The notes: generated from the letters alone by a model not told the origin. 64,000 bases of DNA from Bradyrhizobium sp. DOA9 (GCF_000617845.2 NZ_DF820425.1:4577725-4641724); one strand, 5' to 3'; positions 27,178-35,820 are shown, counted from the first letter of the stretch. Made by a program: numbers and translations.

Positions 27178-28875
27178 CTACGCCGCGCGCACGCCCTTCA
27201 GGAACGTTCCGACTTCGCCGGAGAGCTGCTCGGCCTGCTTGGAGAGGTTGCTCGCTGCGGCGAGCACCATGCCGGCGGCGTTGCCGGTCTCGTTCGCAGC
27301 GGTCGAGACGCCGCCGATATTGGTGGTGACCTCCTGGGTCGCCTCCGCGGTCTGCGAGACGCTGCGGGCGATCTCGGCGGTGGCGGCGCCTTGCTCCTCG
27401 ATGGCGGCGCCGATCGAGGTGGCGATGCGACTGACCTCCTCGATGGTGGCGGTGATGCCGCCGATGGCATCCACGGCCTCCTTGGTCGCGCCCTGGATCT
27501 GGGCGATCTTGTCGCCGATCTCGCGGGTGGCTTCCGCGGTCTGGCTCGCCAGCGACTTCACCTCGGAGGCGACGACGGCAAAGCCGCGGCCGGCTTCGCC
27601 GGCGCGCGCGGCCTCGATGGTGGCGTTGAGCGCGAGCAGGTTGGTTTGAGCTGCGATGTTGGAGATCAGCTCGGCGACGTGCTCGATCTGCTGCGCGCCG
27701 TCGGAGAGTGCGCGCACGATGGTGTCGGTGCGGCGCGCGCTGTCCACCGCGCGGCCGGTCACCTCGGCGGATTGCGCGACCTGCCGGCTGATCTCGGTGA
27801 TGGAGGAGGACAGCTCTTCGGCGGCCGCGGCGACGGTCTGGACGCGCTGGCTGGCCTCGGTGGCGGCCGAGCCGACCACGGCAGCGCGACGATTGGTGCC
27901 TTCGGCGGTCGACGACATCGACTTGGCGGTGGTCTCCAATTCGCCGGAACCGGAGGCCATCAGGCCGACGAGCTGACCGACGGAGGCATCGAAGCGGTCG
28001 GCAAGGGCGATCAGGGCCTCGCGCTTCTCCTGCTCGCTGCGGGTCTTGGCCGCGACCTGCTCGGCCTCCAGATTGCGGGCGGTGAGCGCGGTCTGACGGA
28101 GGATTTCGAGGGTCTCGGCCATGCGGCCGATCTCGTCGCCGCGGTCGGTCTCCTCGACCGGCTTATCGATGGCGCCTTCGGAAATCGCCTGCATGCGGTT
28201 CTTCTGACGGTCGAGCGCACCGAGCACGTCGCGGGCGATCAGCCAGGACAGCGCCGCCATCAGCAGCATCAGGGCGATGCCGACCGCGGCGAGCTCCAGC
28301 GTCAGGGAGCGGACGTCGGCATCGATGTCGTCGACATAGAGGCCGTAGCTGATGATCACGTTCCAGGGCGCGAACTTGCGCGCGAACACGGTCTTGCGGA
28401 GCGGTTCGGTCTGGCCGGGACGGGGATAGAGATAGGAGGTGACGCCGCCCTGCGCGGTCTCGCTGCCGGCCTTGATGATGGCTTCGGCGATCAGCACGCC
28501 GTTGGAATCCTTGGCGCCGGTGATCTTGCCTTCGAGCTGCTGATTGGCGCCGTTCACGACCAGGGAGCCGTCCGGATTGTAGACCACCGGATAGCCCTGG
28601 TTGCCGTTGAAGTTCATGCGGCGGCCGCGCTGGTGGAACAGGCTCTTGGCCTCGGTCGGCGTCAGCTTGCCGGCGGTCACCTCGTCCTGGAGCGCCTGGG
28701 CGTAGTTGTAGAGGAGCTCGACGGCGGTCCGCATCTGCTGGACGCGGTCCTCCATCATCCGGCTCTTGCTGAGCGCGGCCGATGCGCCGATGATGGCCGT
28801 GACCGTGAGAGCCGCAAGGCAGACCATGCTGGCAAGCTTGGTGCGAATCTTCAGATGACTCAGCAGTTTCATCAC
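27178..28875 (-). CDS. Methyl-accepting chemotaxis protein with sCache domain
   Basis: A 565-residue chemoreceptor. The first membrane helix is at about residues 14-36, followed by a periplasmic single Cache domain (residues 40-185, with FHQRGRRMNFNGNQGYPVVY and PWNVIISYGLYVDDID), a second helix (LELAAVGIALMLLMAALSWL), a HAMP domain, and the signalling coiled coil whose hairpin tip is QIEHVAELISNIAAQTNLLALNATIEAARAGE in the 300s-400s. Methylatable Ala/Glu/Gln-rich segments flank the tip. No C-terminal NWETF-type CheR tether is visible. sCache_2 domains usually bind short organic acids. The gene is alone; no che genes are nearby. Confidence 0.92.
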   Translation of the reverse strand: MMKLLSHLKIRTKLASMVCLAALTVTAIIGASAALSKSRMMEDRVQQMRTAVELLYNYAQALQDEVTAGKLTPTEAKSLFHQRGRRMNFNGNQGYPVVYNPDGSLVVNGANQQLEGKITGAKDSNGVLIAEAIIKAGSETAQGGVTSYLYPRPGQTEPLRKTVFARKFAPWNVIISYGLYVDDIDADVRSLTLELAAVGIALMLLMAALSWLIARDVLGALDRQKNRMQAISEGAIDKPVEETDRGDEIGRMAETLEILRQTALTARNLEAEQVAAKTRSEQEKREALIALADRFDASVGQLVGLMASGSGELETTAKSMSSTAEGTNRRAAVVGSAATEASQRVQTVAAAAEELSSSITEISRQVAQSAEVTGRAVDSARRTDTIVRALSDGAQQIEHVAELISNIAAQTNLLALNATIEAARAGEAGRGFAVVASEVKSLASQTAEATREIGDKIAQIQGATKEAVDAIGGITATIEEVSRIATSIGAAIEEQGAATAEIARSVSQTAEATQEVTTNIGGVSTAANETGNAAGMVLAAASNLSKQAEQLSGEVGTFLKGVRAA

Positions 28876-29078
28876 AGCCCCTACGGAATGGTTGTTATTG
28901 CTCGCACCGGTAGCATGAAGTTCTTACCAATCATGAAGGGAGGCATGCGGCGGCCTGCCGCGCGGACAGCATTCGCAGGCGCATGCGCAATGGTGCAGGC
29001 AAAACGCCGTGCAGGTGGGCTCAAGGCCAGAGAAACGATCGTGGGTTTCGGCAGCTGGAGAGACTGGACGGTCCTGCA

Positions 29079-29165
29079 ATGACCCGATTCGTTCATCGCA
29101 TCATCATGTCTCTGCTGCTCGTCGCGGCCCTCGTCCTGATCTGGAACGTGCTCGGGGCGCGCTGA
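29079..29165 (+). CDS. Candidate 28-residue single-membrane-span peptide
   Basis: ATG 29079 opens MTRFVHRIIMSLLLVAALVL followed by IWNVLGAR and a stop. The profile is a basic N-terminus, about 17 hydrophobic residues and a basic end, typical of small inner-membrane peptides. GGACGG lies seven bases upstream. A perfect nine-base hairpin begins immediately after the stop codon, which supports a short transcription unit. It is divergent from the chemoreceptor gene. There is no homology information, so this stays tentative. Confidence 0.4.
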   Translation: MTRFVHRIIMSLLLVAALVLIWNVLGAR

Positions 29166-29194
29166 GACGGCACCAGAAATCTGCCGGTGCCGTC
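29166..29194 (+). terminator. Hairpin directly after the small membrane peptide
   Basis: GACGGCACC pairs perfectly with GGTGCCGTC around an 11-base loop, starting at the base after the stop codon and followed by GTGCTTTG. The T-run is weak. It may also act for transcripts of the convergent DoxX gene. Confidence 0.5.
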
Positions 29195-29241
29195 GTGCTT
29201 TGCGGATCCGATTTGTGCGCGGGGCGCGGACGCGCCGCCGT

Positions 29242-29652
29242 TTATTTCTTGCCCATCGCCGCGTCGACGCTGACCGGGCCACCGCCCGCCGCCGAGAGAT
29301 ACAGGCAGGCGAAGCAGAACATGATCGCCTCAGTGCCGTGGTTCAGCAGCGGCAGGAATACTGGCGTCTCGCCCCTGAACATATGGCCCATGAAGTAGGC
29401 GAAGGCCATTTCACCGGACAAGATGAAGGCTGCGAGGCGCGAGAACAGGCCGATCATCAACAGTCCGCCGAGCACCAGCTCGAGCGTGCCGGCCGCGCCG
29501 TAAAGCGACAGCAGCTCGACTTTGGCGAACATCGGAAGAGCCGGAAACTTGAACAGCTTGGCGACGCCGTACTGGAACAGCAAGAGGCCGGTGATAAAGC
29601 GAAACAGGCTCAGCAGAACCGGTTGAAAGCGAGTGAGATAGGGAAAGTCCAT
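29242..29652 (-). CDS. DoxX family membrane protein
   Basis: 136 residues with four predicted membrane segments. The family features LLSLFRFITGLLLFQYGVAK and the Gly-rich LELVLGGLLMIGLFSRLAAF are clear, as is the HMFRGETPVFLPLLNHGTEA loop typical of DoxX/YphA proteins. Members are linked to thiol or quinone-related redox functions at the inner membrane, but the biochemical role is poorly defined. I start at Met 29652; the frame extends 24 residues upstream without membrane character. It is a single gene, 199 bp from the MFS gene stop on the same strand. Confidence 0.85.
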   Translation of the reverse strand: MDFPYLTRFQPVLLSLFRFITGLLLFQYGVAKLFKFPALPMFAKVELLSLYGAAGTLELVLGGLLMIGLFSRLAAFILSGEMAFAYFMGHMFRGETPVFLPLLNHGTEAIMFCFACLYLSAAGGGPVSVDAAMGKK

Positions 29653-29851
29653 TGGTTTGTGCACTCCATCCAATGCGCGACTTGGACCGCATTCAGTTTC
29701 GTCTCGCAAGCCACTGAGGATCAATTCCGCGCTGACATTTTTGTCATGTCGGACAAAACATCGCAGGCCGCGGTGTTCGTCTCGCGCAAGCCGCGGTTTT
29801 CGTCAGTAGTTCGCCGGTGACGTGGACTTGCGCTGGTTACGTCGGGGAGAC

Positions 29852-31132
29852 CTACTCCCGCAAGGCAGGGACGACCAGGAACGGAATCATTCCGAGGATC
29901 ACGCTCGCAAGTGCGAAGGCGAGGAGGAGATCGTAGCCGTGCGTGGCATCGTGGATCAGGCCGCCGCTCCACGAGCCGAAGGCCGAGCCGAGGCCGCTGC
30001 CGATCGAGATCGTCCCGAAGATGGTGCCGACCCGCTTGCCGCGAAAAATCTTCATCGCGGTGGCGCTGATCAGCGGCCCGCGCGAGCCCATCATGCTGCC
30101 GAAGCAGACGACGAAGCCGGTGAGCAGGACGACGTTCGGGTAGTACTGCAGCAGCCAGAGCAGAACGATGCCGAGGATCGAGATCGCGTAGCTGAGCAGC
30201 ACCGAGGGCCGGCGTCCGATCAGTCCGTCGAGCGCGGAGACGCCGAGCATGCCGAACACCAGCACGATTCCGGAGAAGCCCCAGGCGGTGGCGGCCTGTA
30301 GCGGCGGAAAGCCGGCATCGATCAGATAGGCCACGATCTGCGCCGCGATCGCATACATGCCGACCGCGGTGAAGAAGAAGGTCGAGAACAGCGCCCAGAA
30401 GGCATGGTGCCGCATCGCGCTTGCAAGCGTCCAGCCGCTGTCGACGAAGTCGGGATCGCTCCTCTTGGCGACGTGCGGCGAGCCGGCCGCGAACATGCGC
30501 CAGGGCAGCAGCAGCAGCGGCACCAGCAGGGCGAGCGCGACGAAGCCGTAGACCTGGTAGGTCTCGCGCCAGCCGAGATGATCGATCAGAAGCTGCGAGG
30601 CCGGCAGCAAGGCCAGCACGCCGCCGCCCATCGCCGAATACACCACCGCCATGGCGGTCGGCAGCTTTGGTCCGAACCAGCGGCCGAGCAGGATCGAGTT
30701 GGGAACATTGCCGATGAAGGCAACGCCGACGCCGACGCAGATGCCGATCGACAGCTGGAATTGCCAGAGCGCTTGCGCATGGCTTGCGATCAGAAAGGCC
30801 GAGCCGAGCAGGAGCAGGCCGAGCGCATAGACGAGGCGCGGGCCGGAATGATCGAACAGGCGGCCGACCAAGGGTGCGGTCAGGCCGCTGACGAGCCAGG
30901 TGAGGGAGTAGATCGAGACCGCCTGGGCGCGATCCCAGCCCAGGCTTTCGGAGATCGGCTTGAGGAAGACGGTGAAACTCTCGCTCAAGCCCCGGCCAAG
31001 AACAGCCAGCGTGAAGCACAGGCCGAGCACGACGAGCGCGGTGCGCACCGCGTCCCGGGTGCCTCCGATTCGTCCCTTGCCCGTTTCCGCTGTCGTTTCC
31101 GCTGTCGTTTTCTTGGGCGTGTTCTGGTCCAT
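29852..31132 (-). CDS. MFS transporter, monocarboxylate/oxalate-formate type
   Basis: 426 residues with 12 membrane helices of the major facilitator superfamily. The loop 2-3 motif is visible in GLTAPLVGRLFDHSGPRLVY, and GRGLSESFTVFLKPISESLGW in the first loop resembles OxlT/MCT-like carriers. It probably imports or exchanges a small carboxylate; the substrate is unknown. The first 20 residues contain a short TTAETTAET duplication. Met 31132 is preferred over 31168. It lies 56 bp downstream of tyrS on the same strand, but a functional link is not evident. Confidence 0.85.
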   Translation of the reverse strand: MDQNTPKKTTAETTAETGKGRIGGTRDAVRTALVVLGLCFTLAVLGRGLSESFTVFLKPISESLGWDRAQAVSIYSLTWLVSGLTAPLVGRLFDHSGPRLVYALGLLLLGSAFLIASHAQALWQFQLSIGICVGVGVAFIGNVPNSILLGRWFGPKLPTAMAVVYSAMGGGVLALLPASQLLIDHLGWRETYQVYGFVALALLVPLLLLPWRMFAAGSPHVAKRSDPDFVDSGWTLASAMRHHAFWALFSTFFFTAVGMYAIAAQIVAYLIDAGFPPLQAATAWGFSGIVLVFGMLGVSALDGLIGRRPSVLLSYAISILGIVLLWLLQYYPNVVLLTGFVVCFGSMMGSRGPLISATAMKIFRGKRVGTIFGTISIGSGLGSAFGSWSGGLIHDATHGYDLLLAFALASVILGMIPFLVVPALRE

Positions 31133-31188
31133 TGCCGTCAGGGAGCGCGCATCCGCGCGCCCTGACAAGCAGTGAAAAGCTCATACGC

Positions 31189-32442
31189 CTATGCAGGCCT
31201 GATCAGCACGTGCTTCTTCTTGCCGAAGGACAGCTTGATCACGCCTTCCGGCGTCAGATGGCTTGCCGACAACGCCATCTTCTCGTCGGTGACTGATACG
31301 TCGTTGACGCGCAGGCCGCCGCCCTTGATCTGGCGCCGCGCTTCGCCGTTGGAGCCGACGAGGCCGGCCTTGACGAAGGCGTTGAGCACGCCGAGGCCGG
31401 CGTCGAGCTCGCCGCGCGGAATTTCCACGGTCGGCAGGCTCTCGGCGAGCGCGCCTTCCTCGAAGGTGCGGCGCGCGGTCTCCGCCGCTTCGCGCGCGGC
31501 GTCGCGGCCGTGCAGCAGCGCGGTCGCCTCCGTTGCGAGCACCTTCTTGGCCTCGTTGATCTCGGAGCCGCCGAGCGCCTCGAGCTTCCTGATCTCGGCC
31601 ATTGGCAGCGTCGTGAACAGCTTCAGGAACTTGCCGACGTCGGCATCCTCGGTGTTGCGCCAGTACTGCCAGAAGTCGTAAGGGCTGAACTGGTCGGCGT
31701 TGAGCCACACCGCGCCCTGCGCGGTCTTGCCCATCTTCGCGCCCGAGGCGGTCGTCAGCAGCGGCGTCGTCAGCGCGAACAGCTGGTGCGTGCCCATGCG
31801 GCGGCCGAGATCGACGCCCATGATGATGTTGCCCCATTGGTCCGAGCCGCCCATCTGGAGGCGGCAGCCGGTGCGCTTGGCCAACTCGACGAAGTCATAG
31901 GCCTGGCAGACCATGTAGTTGAACTCGATGAAGCTCATCTCCTGCTCGCGCTCGAGGCGCAGCCGCACGGAGTCCATGGTCAGCATGCGGTTGACCGAGA
32001 AGTGCCGGCCGACGTCGCGCAGCATCTCGATCCAGTTCAGCCTGGTCAGCCATTCCGCATTGTCGAGCATGACGGCGTCGCTCTTGCCCTCGCCGTAGCG
32101 GAGCACCTTGGCGAACACGCCGCGGATCGATTCCTTGTTGGCCTCGATCTCGGCGATGGTGCGCATCGCGCGCGTCTCGTCCTTGCCGGAGGGATCGCCC
32201 ACCATGGTGGTGCCGCCGCCCATCAGCGTGATCGGCTTGTTGCCGGACTGCTGCAGCCAGTGCAGCATCATCATGGTCAGGTAGTTGCCGATGTGCAGCG
32301 AGCGGGCGGTGCAATCGTAGCCGACATAGGCGGTCGCTTCGCCCTTGGCGGCGAGCGCGTCCAGCCCCTCGAAATCGGAGCACTGGTGGATGAATCCACG
32401 TTCCTGCAGGATATTGAGGAAATCCGATTTGAATGCAGTCAT
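31189..32442 (-). CDS. tyrS: Tyrosyl-tRNA synthetase
   Basis: 417 residues, class I aminoacyl-tRNA synthetase that charges tRNA-Tyr. The HIGH-like motif is HIGN in CTARSLHIGNYL (about residue 51) and the KMSKS-like loop is KMGKT in TASGAKMGKTAQ, both within the range seen in bacterial TyrRS. Tyrosine-recognition residues appear in YDCTA and QMGGSDQWGNI. A C-terminal S4 RNA-binding domain occupies about 345-415 (VKAGLVGSNGEARRQIKGGG). It is divergent from anmK with a 166-bp gap; the MFS gene follows downstream. Confidence 0.95.
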   Translation of the reverse strand: MTAFKSDFLNILQERGFIHQCSDFEGLDALAAKGEATAYVGYDCTARSLHIGNYLTMMMLHWLQQSGNKPITLMGGGTTMVGDPSGKDETRAMRTIAEIEANKESIRGVFAKVLRYGEGKSDAVMLDNAEWLTRLNWIEMLRDVGRHFSVNRMLTMDSVRLRLEREQEMSFIEFNYMVCQAYDFVELAKRTGCRLQMGGSDQWGNIIMGVDLGRRMGTHQLFALTTPLLTTASGAKMGKTAQGAVWLNADQFSPYDFWQYWRNTEDADVGKFLKLFTTLPMAEIRKLEALGGSEINEAKKVLATEATALLHGRDAAREAAETARRTFEEGALAESLPTVEIPRGELDAGLGVLNAFVKAGLVGSNGEARRQIKGGGLRVNDVSVTDEKMALSASHLTPEGVIKLSFGKKKHVLIRPA

Positions 32443-32608
32443 TTGTCGGCATGCCCAACAATTCTTGGTTTACTGTTTCGGGAGCAGTTTAAGGGTCTTC
32501 CGTGGGAACCCGATTGGCCGCCCGCCACTTGGCGCGTTGGCATTATAAGATGTGTCCCTCTGGCACAAGATCGGCATGCCGGGGCGGGTTTCTTGAGGAC
32601 GCTGGTCC

Positions 32609-33712
32609 ATGATGTTGACGGCACTCGGTTTGATGAGCGGCACCTCGCTGGACGGGGTGGATGTCGCGCTGATCGAAACCGATGGAAAGCAGGTGAAGGC
32701 GTTCGGACCGACCGGCTACCGGCCCTATAGCCCGGCCGAGCGCAACCTGCTGCGCCAGGCGCTGAGCGAGGCCGTGCATCTGCAGCAGCGCGACGCCCGG
32801 CCGGGCAGTCTGGGCCATGCCGAGCGTGCGGTGACGCAGGCCCATGCCGAGGCGGTTGCGGCCTTCCTCGCCCAGAACCGGATGAGGGCGGAGGACATCG
32901 ACATTGTCGGCTTCCATGGCCAGACCGTGCTGCACCGGCCGGAAAGACGGCTGACGGTGCAGATCGGCGACGCGCCGGCACTGGCAAGGACCATTCATAT
33001 ACCGGTGATGCACGACTTCCGTGCCGCCGACGTCGAGGCCGGCGGGCAGGGCGCGCCGCTCGTGCCGGTCTACCACCGCGCGCTCGCCCATTCGCTGGCG
33101 CGCGAGGGGCCGATCGTCGTGGTCAATATCGGCGGCGTCTCCAACATCACCTATATCGACGGCAACGATACGTTGATCGCCTGCGACACCGGGCCCGGCA
33201 ACGCGTTGCTGGACGATTTCATGTACCGCACCATGAACCAGGCCTTCGATGCGGAAGGAAAGTTCGCAGCGCTCGGCAAGGTGGACGAGGCCTGGATCGC
33301 GCGGGCGCTGGAGCTGCCGTTCTTCGCAAGCCCGCCGCCGAAATCGCTCGACCGCAACGACTTTGCCGCGCTGAGGCTCGGCGACGTCGCGCCTGCCGAC
33401 GGCGCGGCGACGCTGACCGCCTTCACCGCGGCCGCGATCGCCCGAATCATTCCGCTGTTGCCGCGGCGGCCGCGGAGCTGGATCGTCTGCGGCGGCGGCG
33501 CCCGCAACCTCACCCTGCTGCGGATGCTGCGGGAGCGGGTGGGCTCGGCCACCGTCGAGGCGGCCGAAACGCTCGGCTGGGCCTCGGACTCCATCGAGGC
33601 CCAGGCCTTCGGCTTTCTCGCCGTGCGCGGCATGAAAGGCCTGCCACTGTCTTATCCGGCGACCACGGGCGTGCCGATGCCGATGACGGGCGGGGTGATC
33701 GCGCGGCCTTGA
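32609..33712 (+). CDS. anmK: Anhydro-N-acetylmuramic acid kinase
   Basis: A 367-residue sugar kinase of the ASKHA fold. The N-terminal phosphate motif GLMSGTSLDGVDVALIETDG, the DIVGFHGQTVLHRP segment, the central NIGGVSNITYI and DTGPGNALLDDF motifs, and the late CGGGARNLTLLRML are characteristic. It phosphorylates and opens 1,6-anhydro-MurNAc during recycling of cell-wall fragments, yielding MurNAc-6-phosphate. A 20-codon ORF ends in an ATGA overlap with the start but appears accidental. The tyrS-anmK divergent arrangement is seen in other alphaproteobacteria. Confidence 0.93.
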   Translation: MMLTALGLMSGTSLDGVDVALIETDGKQVKAFGPTGYRPYSPAERNLLRQALSEAVHLQQRDARPGSLGHAERAVTQAHAEAVAAFLAQNRMRAEDIDIVGFHGQTVLHRPERRLTVQIGDAPALARTIHIPVMHDFRAADVEAGGQGAPLVPVYHRALAHSLAREGPIVVVNIGGVSNITYIDGNDTLIACDTGPGNALLDDFMYRTMNQAFDAEGKFAALGKVDEAWIARALELPFFASPPPKSLDRNDFAALRLGDVAPADGAATLTAFTAAAIARIIPLLPRRPRSWIVCGGGARNLTLLRMLRERVGSATVEAAETLGWASDSIEAQAFGFLAVRGMKGLPLSYPATTGVPMPMTGGVIARP

Positions 33713-33728
33713 CGATCACGCTCGGAAG

Positions 33729-33789
33729 ATGCAAATGCATCGAACTTGACGGGTGGATGCAGATGCATCTATATTGGATGCAATTGCAT
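33729..33789 (+). promoter_or_regulatory. Three ATGCA-N2-TGCAT operators
   Basis: ATGCAAATGCAT (33729-33740), ATGCAGATGCAT (33757-33768) and ATGCAATTGCAT (33778-33789) share one palindromic 12-mer with free central bases. They lie between anmK and the GST gene. The middle one fills the spacer of a predicted promoter and the others flank it. This is the arrangement of a repressor-controlled promoter. The regulator is unknown and not encoded next to it. Confidence 0.75.
33746..33775 (+). promoter_or_regulatory. Predicted sigma-70-type promoter of the GST-SMR operon
   Basis: TTGACG (33746-33751) and TATATT (33770-33775) are separated by 18 bp. Transcription would start near 33782, about 29 bp before the GST start codon. 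The -10/-35 spacer is occupied by one of three palindromic operators. Confidence 0.6.
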
Positions 33790-33810
33790 ATAACCCCCGG
33801 GATCGTTGCC

Positions 33811-34488
33811 ATGACCGCGTCACTGAAGCTGATCAGCCACAAGCTTTGTCCCTACGTGCAGCGCGCGGTGATCGCGCTGAAGGAGAAGGGCGTGCCGTTC
33901 GAGCGGATCGACATCGATCTCGCGAGCAAGCCGGACTGGTTCCTGAAGCTTTCGCCGCTCGGCAAGGTGCCGGTGCTGGTGGTGCCGACCGAGAGGGGCG
34001 AGGTCGCGCTGTTCGAGAGCAACGTGATCTGCGAATACATCGAGGAGACGCAAGCAGGCAGCAAGCTGCATCCGGTCGATCCGTTGCAGCGGGCCGAGCA
34101 CCGCGCCTGGATGGAGTTCGGCTCGGCAATCCTTGGCGACCTCTGGGGCTTGGAGACGACGACGGATCCGGCCACGTTCGAAAGCAAGCGGCAGGCACTG
34201 GTCGCGAAATTCGAGCGCGTCGAGGCCGCGCTCGGCACGGGGCCGTTCTTCGCCGGCAATGCATTCAGTCTGGTCGATGCCGTGTTCGCGCCGATCTTCC
34301 GCTATTTCGATCTGTTCGACGAATTGACCCCGCACGGCATCTTCAACGACGTGCCGAAGGTTCGCGCCTGGCGCGCCGAACTCGCAAAGCGCCCGAGCGT
34401 GCGCAGCGCTGTCGGCGCGGACTATCCGCAATTGCTGCGCGCGTTCCTCGTGCGCCACGACGCGCATCTGCTCAAGCTCGCGGCCTGA
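33811..34488 (+). CDS. Glutathione S-transferase
   Basis: 225 residues. The N-terminal thioredoxin-like domain begins LKLISHKLCPYVQRAVIALKEK, with the cysteine of CPYV at the glutathione-contact site as in omega/beta-like GSTs, then the cis-proline loop GKVPVLVVP and the gamma-Glu-binding ESN (ALFESNVICEYIEE). The C-terminal all-helical domain has FFAGNAFSLVDAVFAPIF with the N-capping box. It conjugates or reduces small electrophiles with glutathione. Met 33811 is chosen because the upstream frame would run through the operators. A small multidrug-resistance transporter gene follows 4 bp downstream, which suggests a detoxification operon. Confidence 0.9.
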   Translation: MTASLKLISHKLCPYVQRAVIALKEKGVPFERIDIDLASKPDWFLKLSPLGKVPVLVVPTERGEVALFESNVICEYIEETQAGSKLHPVDPLQRAEHRAWMEFGSAILGDLWGLETTTDPATFESKRQALVAKFERVEAALGTGPFFAGNAFSLVDAVFAPIFRYFDLFDELTPHGIFNDVPKVRAWRAELAKRPSVRSAVGADYPQLLRAFLVRHDAHLLKLAA

Positions 34489-34492
34489 GCAC

Positions 34493-34816
34493 ATGTCGCA
34501 ATCAATGGCCTGGCTGTTGCTGGTGATCGCCGGCGCGCTCGATGTCGGCTGGGCGATCTCGATGAAATACGCGGAAGGCTACACGCGGGCAGGCTGGAGC
34601 GTTATTTCGCTCGTGCTGCTTGCGGCCTTCGTCTTTCTGCTCGGACGCGCCTTGAAGGTGCTCGAGGTCGGCGTCGCCTATTCGGTGTGGACCGGCATCG
34701 GCGCGGCCGGCACTTTCATAATGGGCGTGGTGCTGTTCGGCGAGAGTTTGAGCGCGATGAAGCTTGCCGGCATCGCGCTCGTCTTGATGGGGATCGTCGC
34801 GCTCAAGCTCGCTTGA
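34493..34816 (+). CDS. Small multidrug resistance (SMR) transporter, SugE/Gdx-like
   Basis: 107 residues with four membrane helices, usual SMR length. The WTGIGAAG motif in helix 3 and MGVVLFGESLSAMKLAGIAL in helix 4 place it near SugE/Gdx, which exports guanidinium or small cations in exchange for protons. The essential membrane-embedded acid of helix 1 is Asp here (AGALDVGWA) instead of the usual Glu, which is unusual. Dimers of two identical or paired subunits are expected in the inner membrane. It is 4 bp behind the GST gene under the same operator-controlled promoter. No guanidine riboswitch was recognised. Confidence 0.85.
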   Translation: MSQSMAWLLLVIAGALDVGWAISMKYAEGYTRAGWSVISLVLLAAFVFLLGRALKVLEVGVAYSVWTGIGAAGTFIMGVVLFGESLSAMKLAGIALVLMGIVALKLA

Positions 34817-34825
34817 GCGCACCAC

Positions 34826-35473
34826 TCACCGCACGTTGGCGAGGCGCATGTCCAGATACGCCGTGATGGTTTCCATCAGCGGCTCGAGCTTGGAATCGAA
34901 GAAGTGGTTGGCGCCGGGGATGATCTGCTGGTCGATCACGATGCCCTTCTGCGTCTTCAGCTTCTCGACCAGCGTGTTGACGTCCTTGGGCGGCACCACC
35001 GCATCCTTCTCGCCGTGAACGATCAGGCCCGAGGACGGGCAGGGCGCGAGGAACGAGAAGTCGTAGAGGTTGGCCGGCGGCGCGATCGAGATGAAGCCCT
35101 CGACCTCGGGACGACGCATCAACAGCTGCATGCCGATCCAGGCGCCGAAGGAGAAGCCGGCGACCCAGCAGGCGCGCGCCTCGGGATTGATGGTCTGCGC
35201 CCAATCGAGCGCGGCCGCCGCGTCCGACAATTCGCCGGTGCCGTGGTCGAACGAGCCCTGGCTGCGGCCGACGCCGCGGAAATTGAAGCGCAGCACCGAG
35301 AAGCCGCGATGGGCGAAGGCGTAGTAGCACTGATACACGATCTGATGGTTCATCGTGCCGTGGAACTGCGGGTGCGGATGCAGGATCATCGCGATCGGCG
35401 CGTTCTTCTGCTTGGCCGGGTGATAGCGGCCCTCGAGGCGGCCGGCGGGTCCGGTGAAAATGACTTCAGGCAT
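34826..35473 (-). CDS. Alpha/beta hydrolase
   Basis: 215 residues. The short N-terminal strand is followed by HPHPQFHGTMNHQIVY, the oxyanion-loop hallmark of this rhizobial-type family, then RFNFRGVGRSQGSFDHG, the nucleophile elbow GFSFGAW (serine), IHGEKD with the acid and ANHFFDSK with the catalytic histidine. It is a cytoplasmic esterase-like enzyme of unknown substrate. It is convergent with the SMR gene, the stops only 9 bp apart. Confidence 0.85.
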   Translation of the reverse strand: MPEVIFTGPAGRLEGRYHPAKQKNAPIAMILHPHPQFHGTMNHQIVYQCYYAFAHRGFSVLRFNFRGVGRSQGSFDHGTGELSDAAAALDWAQTINPEARACWVAGFSFGAWIGMQLLMRRPEVEGFISIAPPANLYDFSFLAPCPSSGLIVHGEKDAVVPPKDVNTLVEKLKTQKGIVIDQQIIPGANHFFDSKLEPLMETITAYLDMRLANVR

Positions 35474-35820
35474 CGATGATCTCTGATCTAAGTCCCTTGG
35501 AGGTGATCCCTGCGCAATCGTCCGATTGTGGCTCTCGCAGCGTTGCCGCCGACGCGAGCACGGATGAAGGGTGGAGAGGCGCGCCCTCGGATGATGCGCG
35601 AGTGGCGCGCAGGTGAACTGACGCGCGCTTCTAACACAAGGCCAGGGTCAAAAAGCAAGCATCTTCGACATCTCTCAATCTGCTCAAGAGCTTAGCCGGT
35701 CATTGCAATGTCATCTCTGGCTTGCCTCCGGCGACCTGGACCAGCCTGAATCGACCGCAGCACCGCAAGAGCCGGCCGTGCTGCCGGAGGGTGTATTCAA
35801 CCCATTGAAATCACGATTGT
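35474..35820. other. Intergenic stretch
   Basis: About 350 bp between the hydrolase start and the LytTR stop, both on the minus strand. No gene or strong hairpin is seen; it should contain the hydrolase promoter. Confidence 0.5.

Noticed and set aside
27010..29082. A 690-codon frame antisense to the chemoreceptor
   Set aside because: It is a Gly/Asp/Leu-rich shadow of the coiled-coil gene on the other strand.
32550..32612. A 20-codon ORF before anmK with ATGA overlap
   Set aside because: The predicted -10 box (TATAAG) lies directly at its ATG, so a transcript would start inside it; the sequence has no leader-peptide character.
33709..33810. A 34-codon N-terminal extension of the GST
   Set aside because: It runs through the promoter and operators and lacks any thioredoxin-fold sequence.
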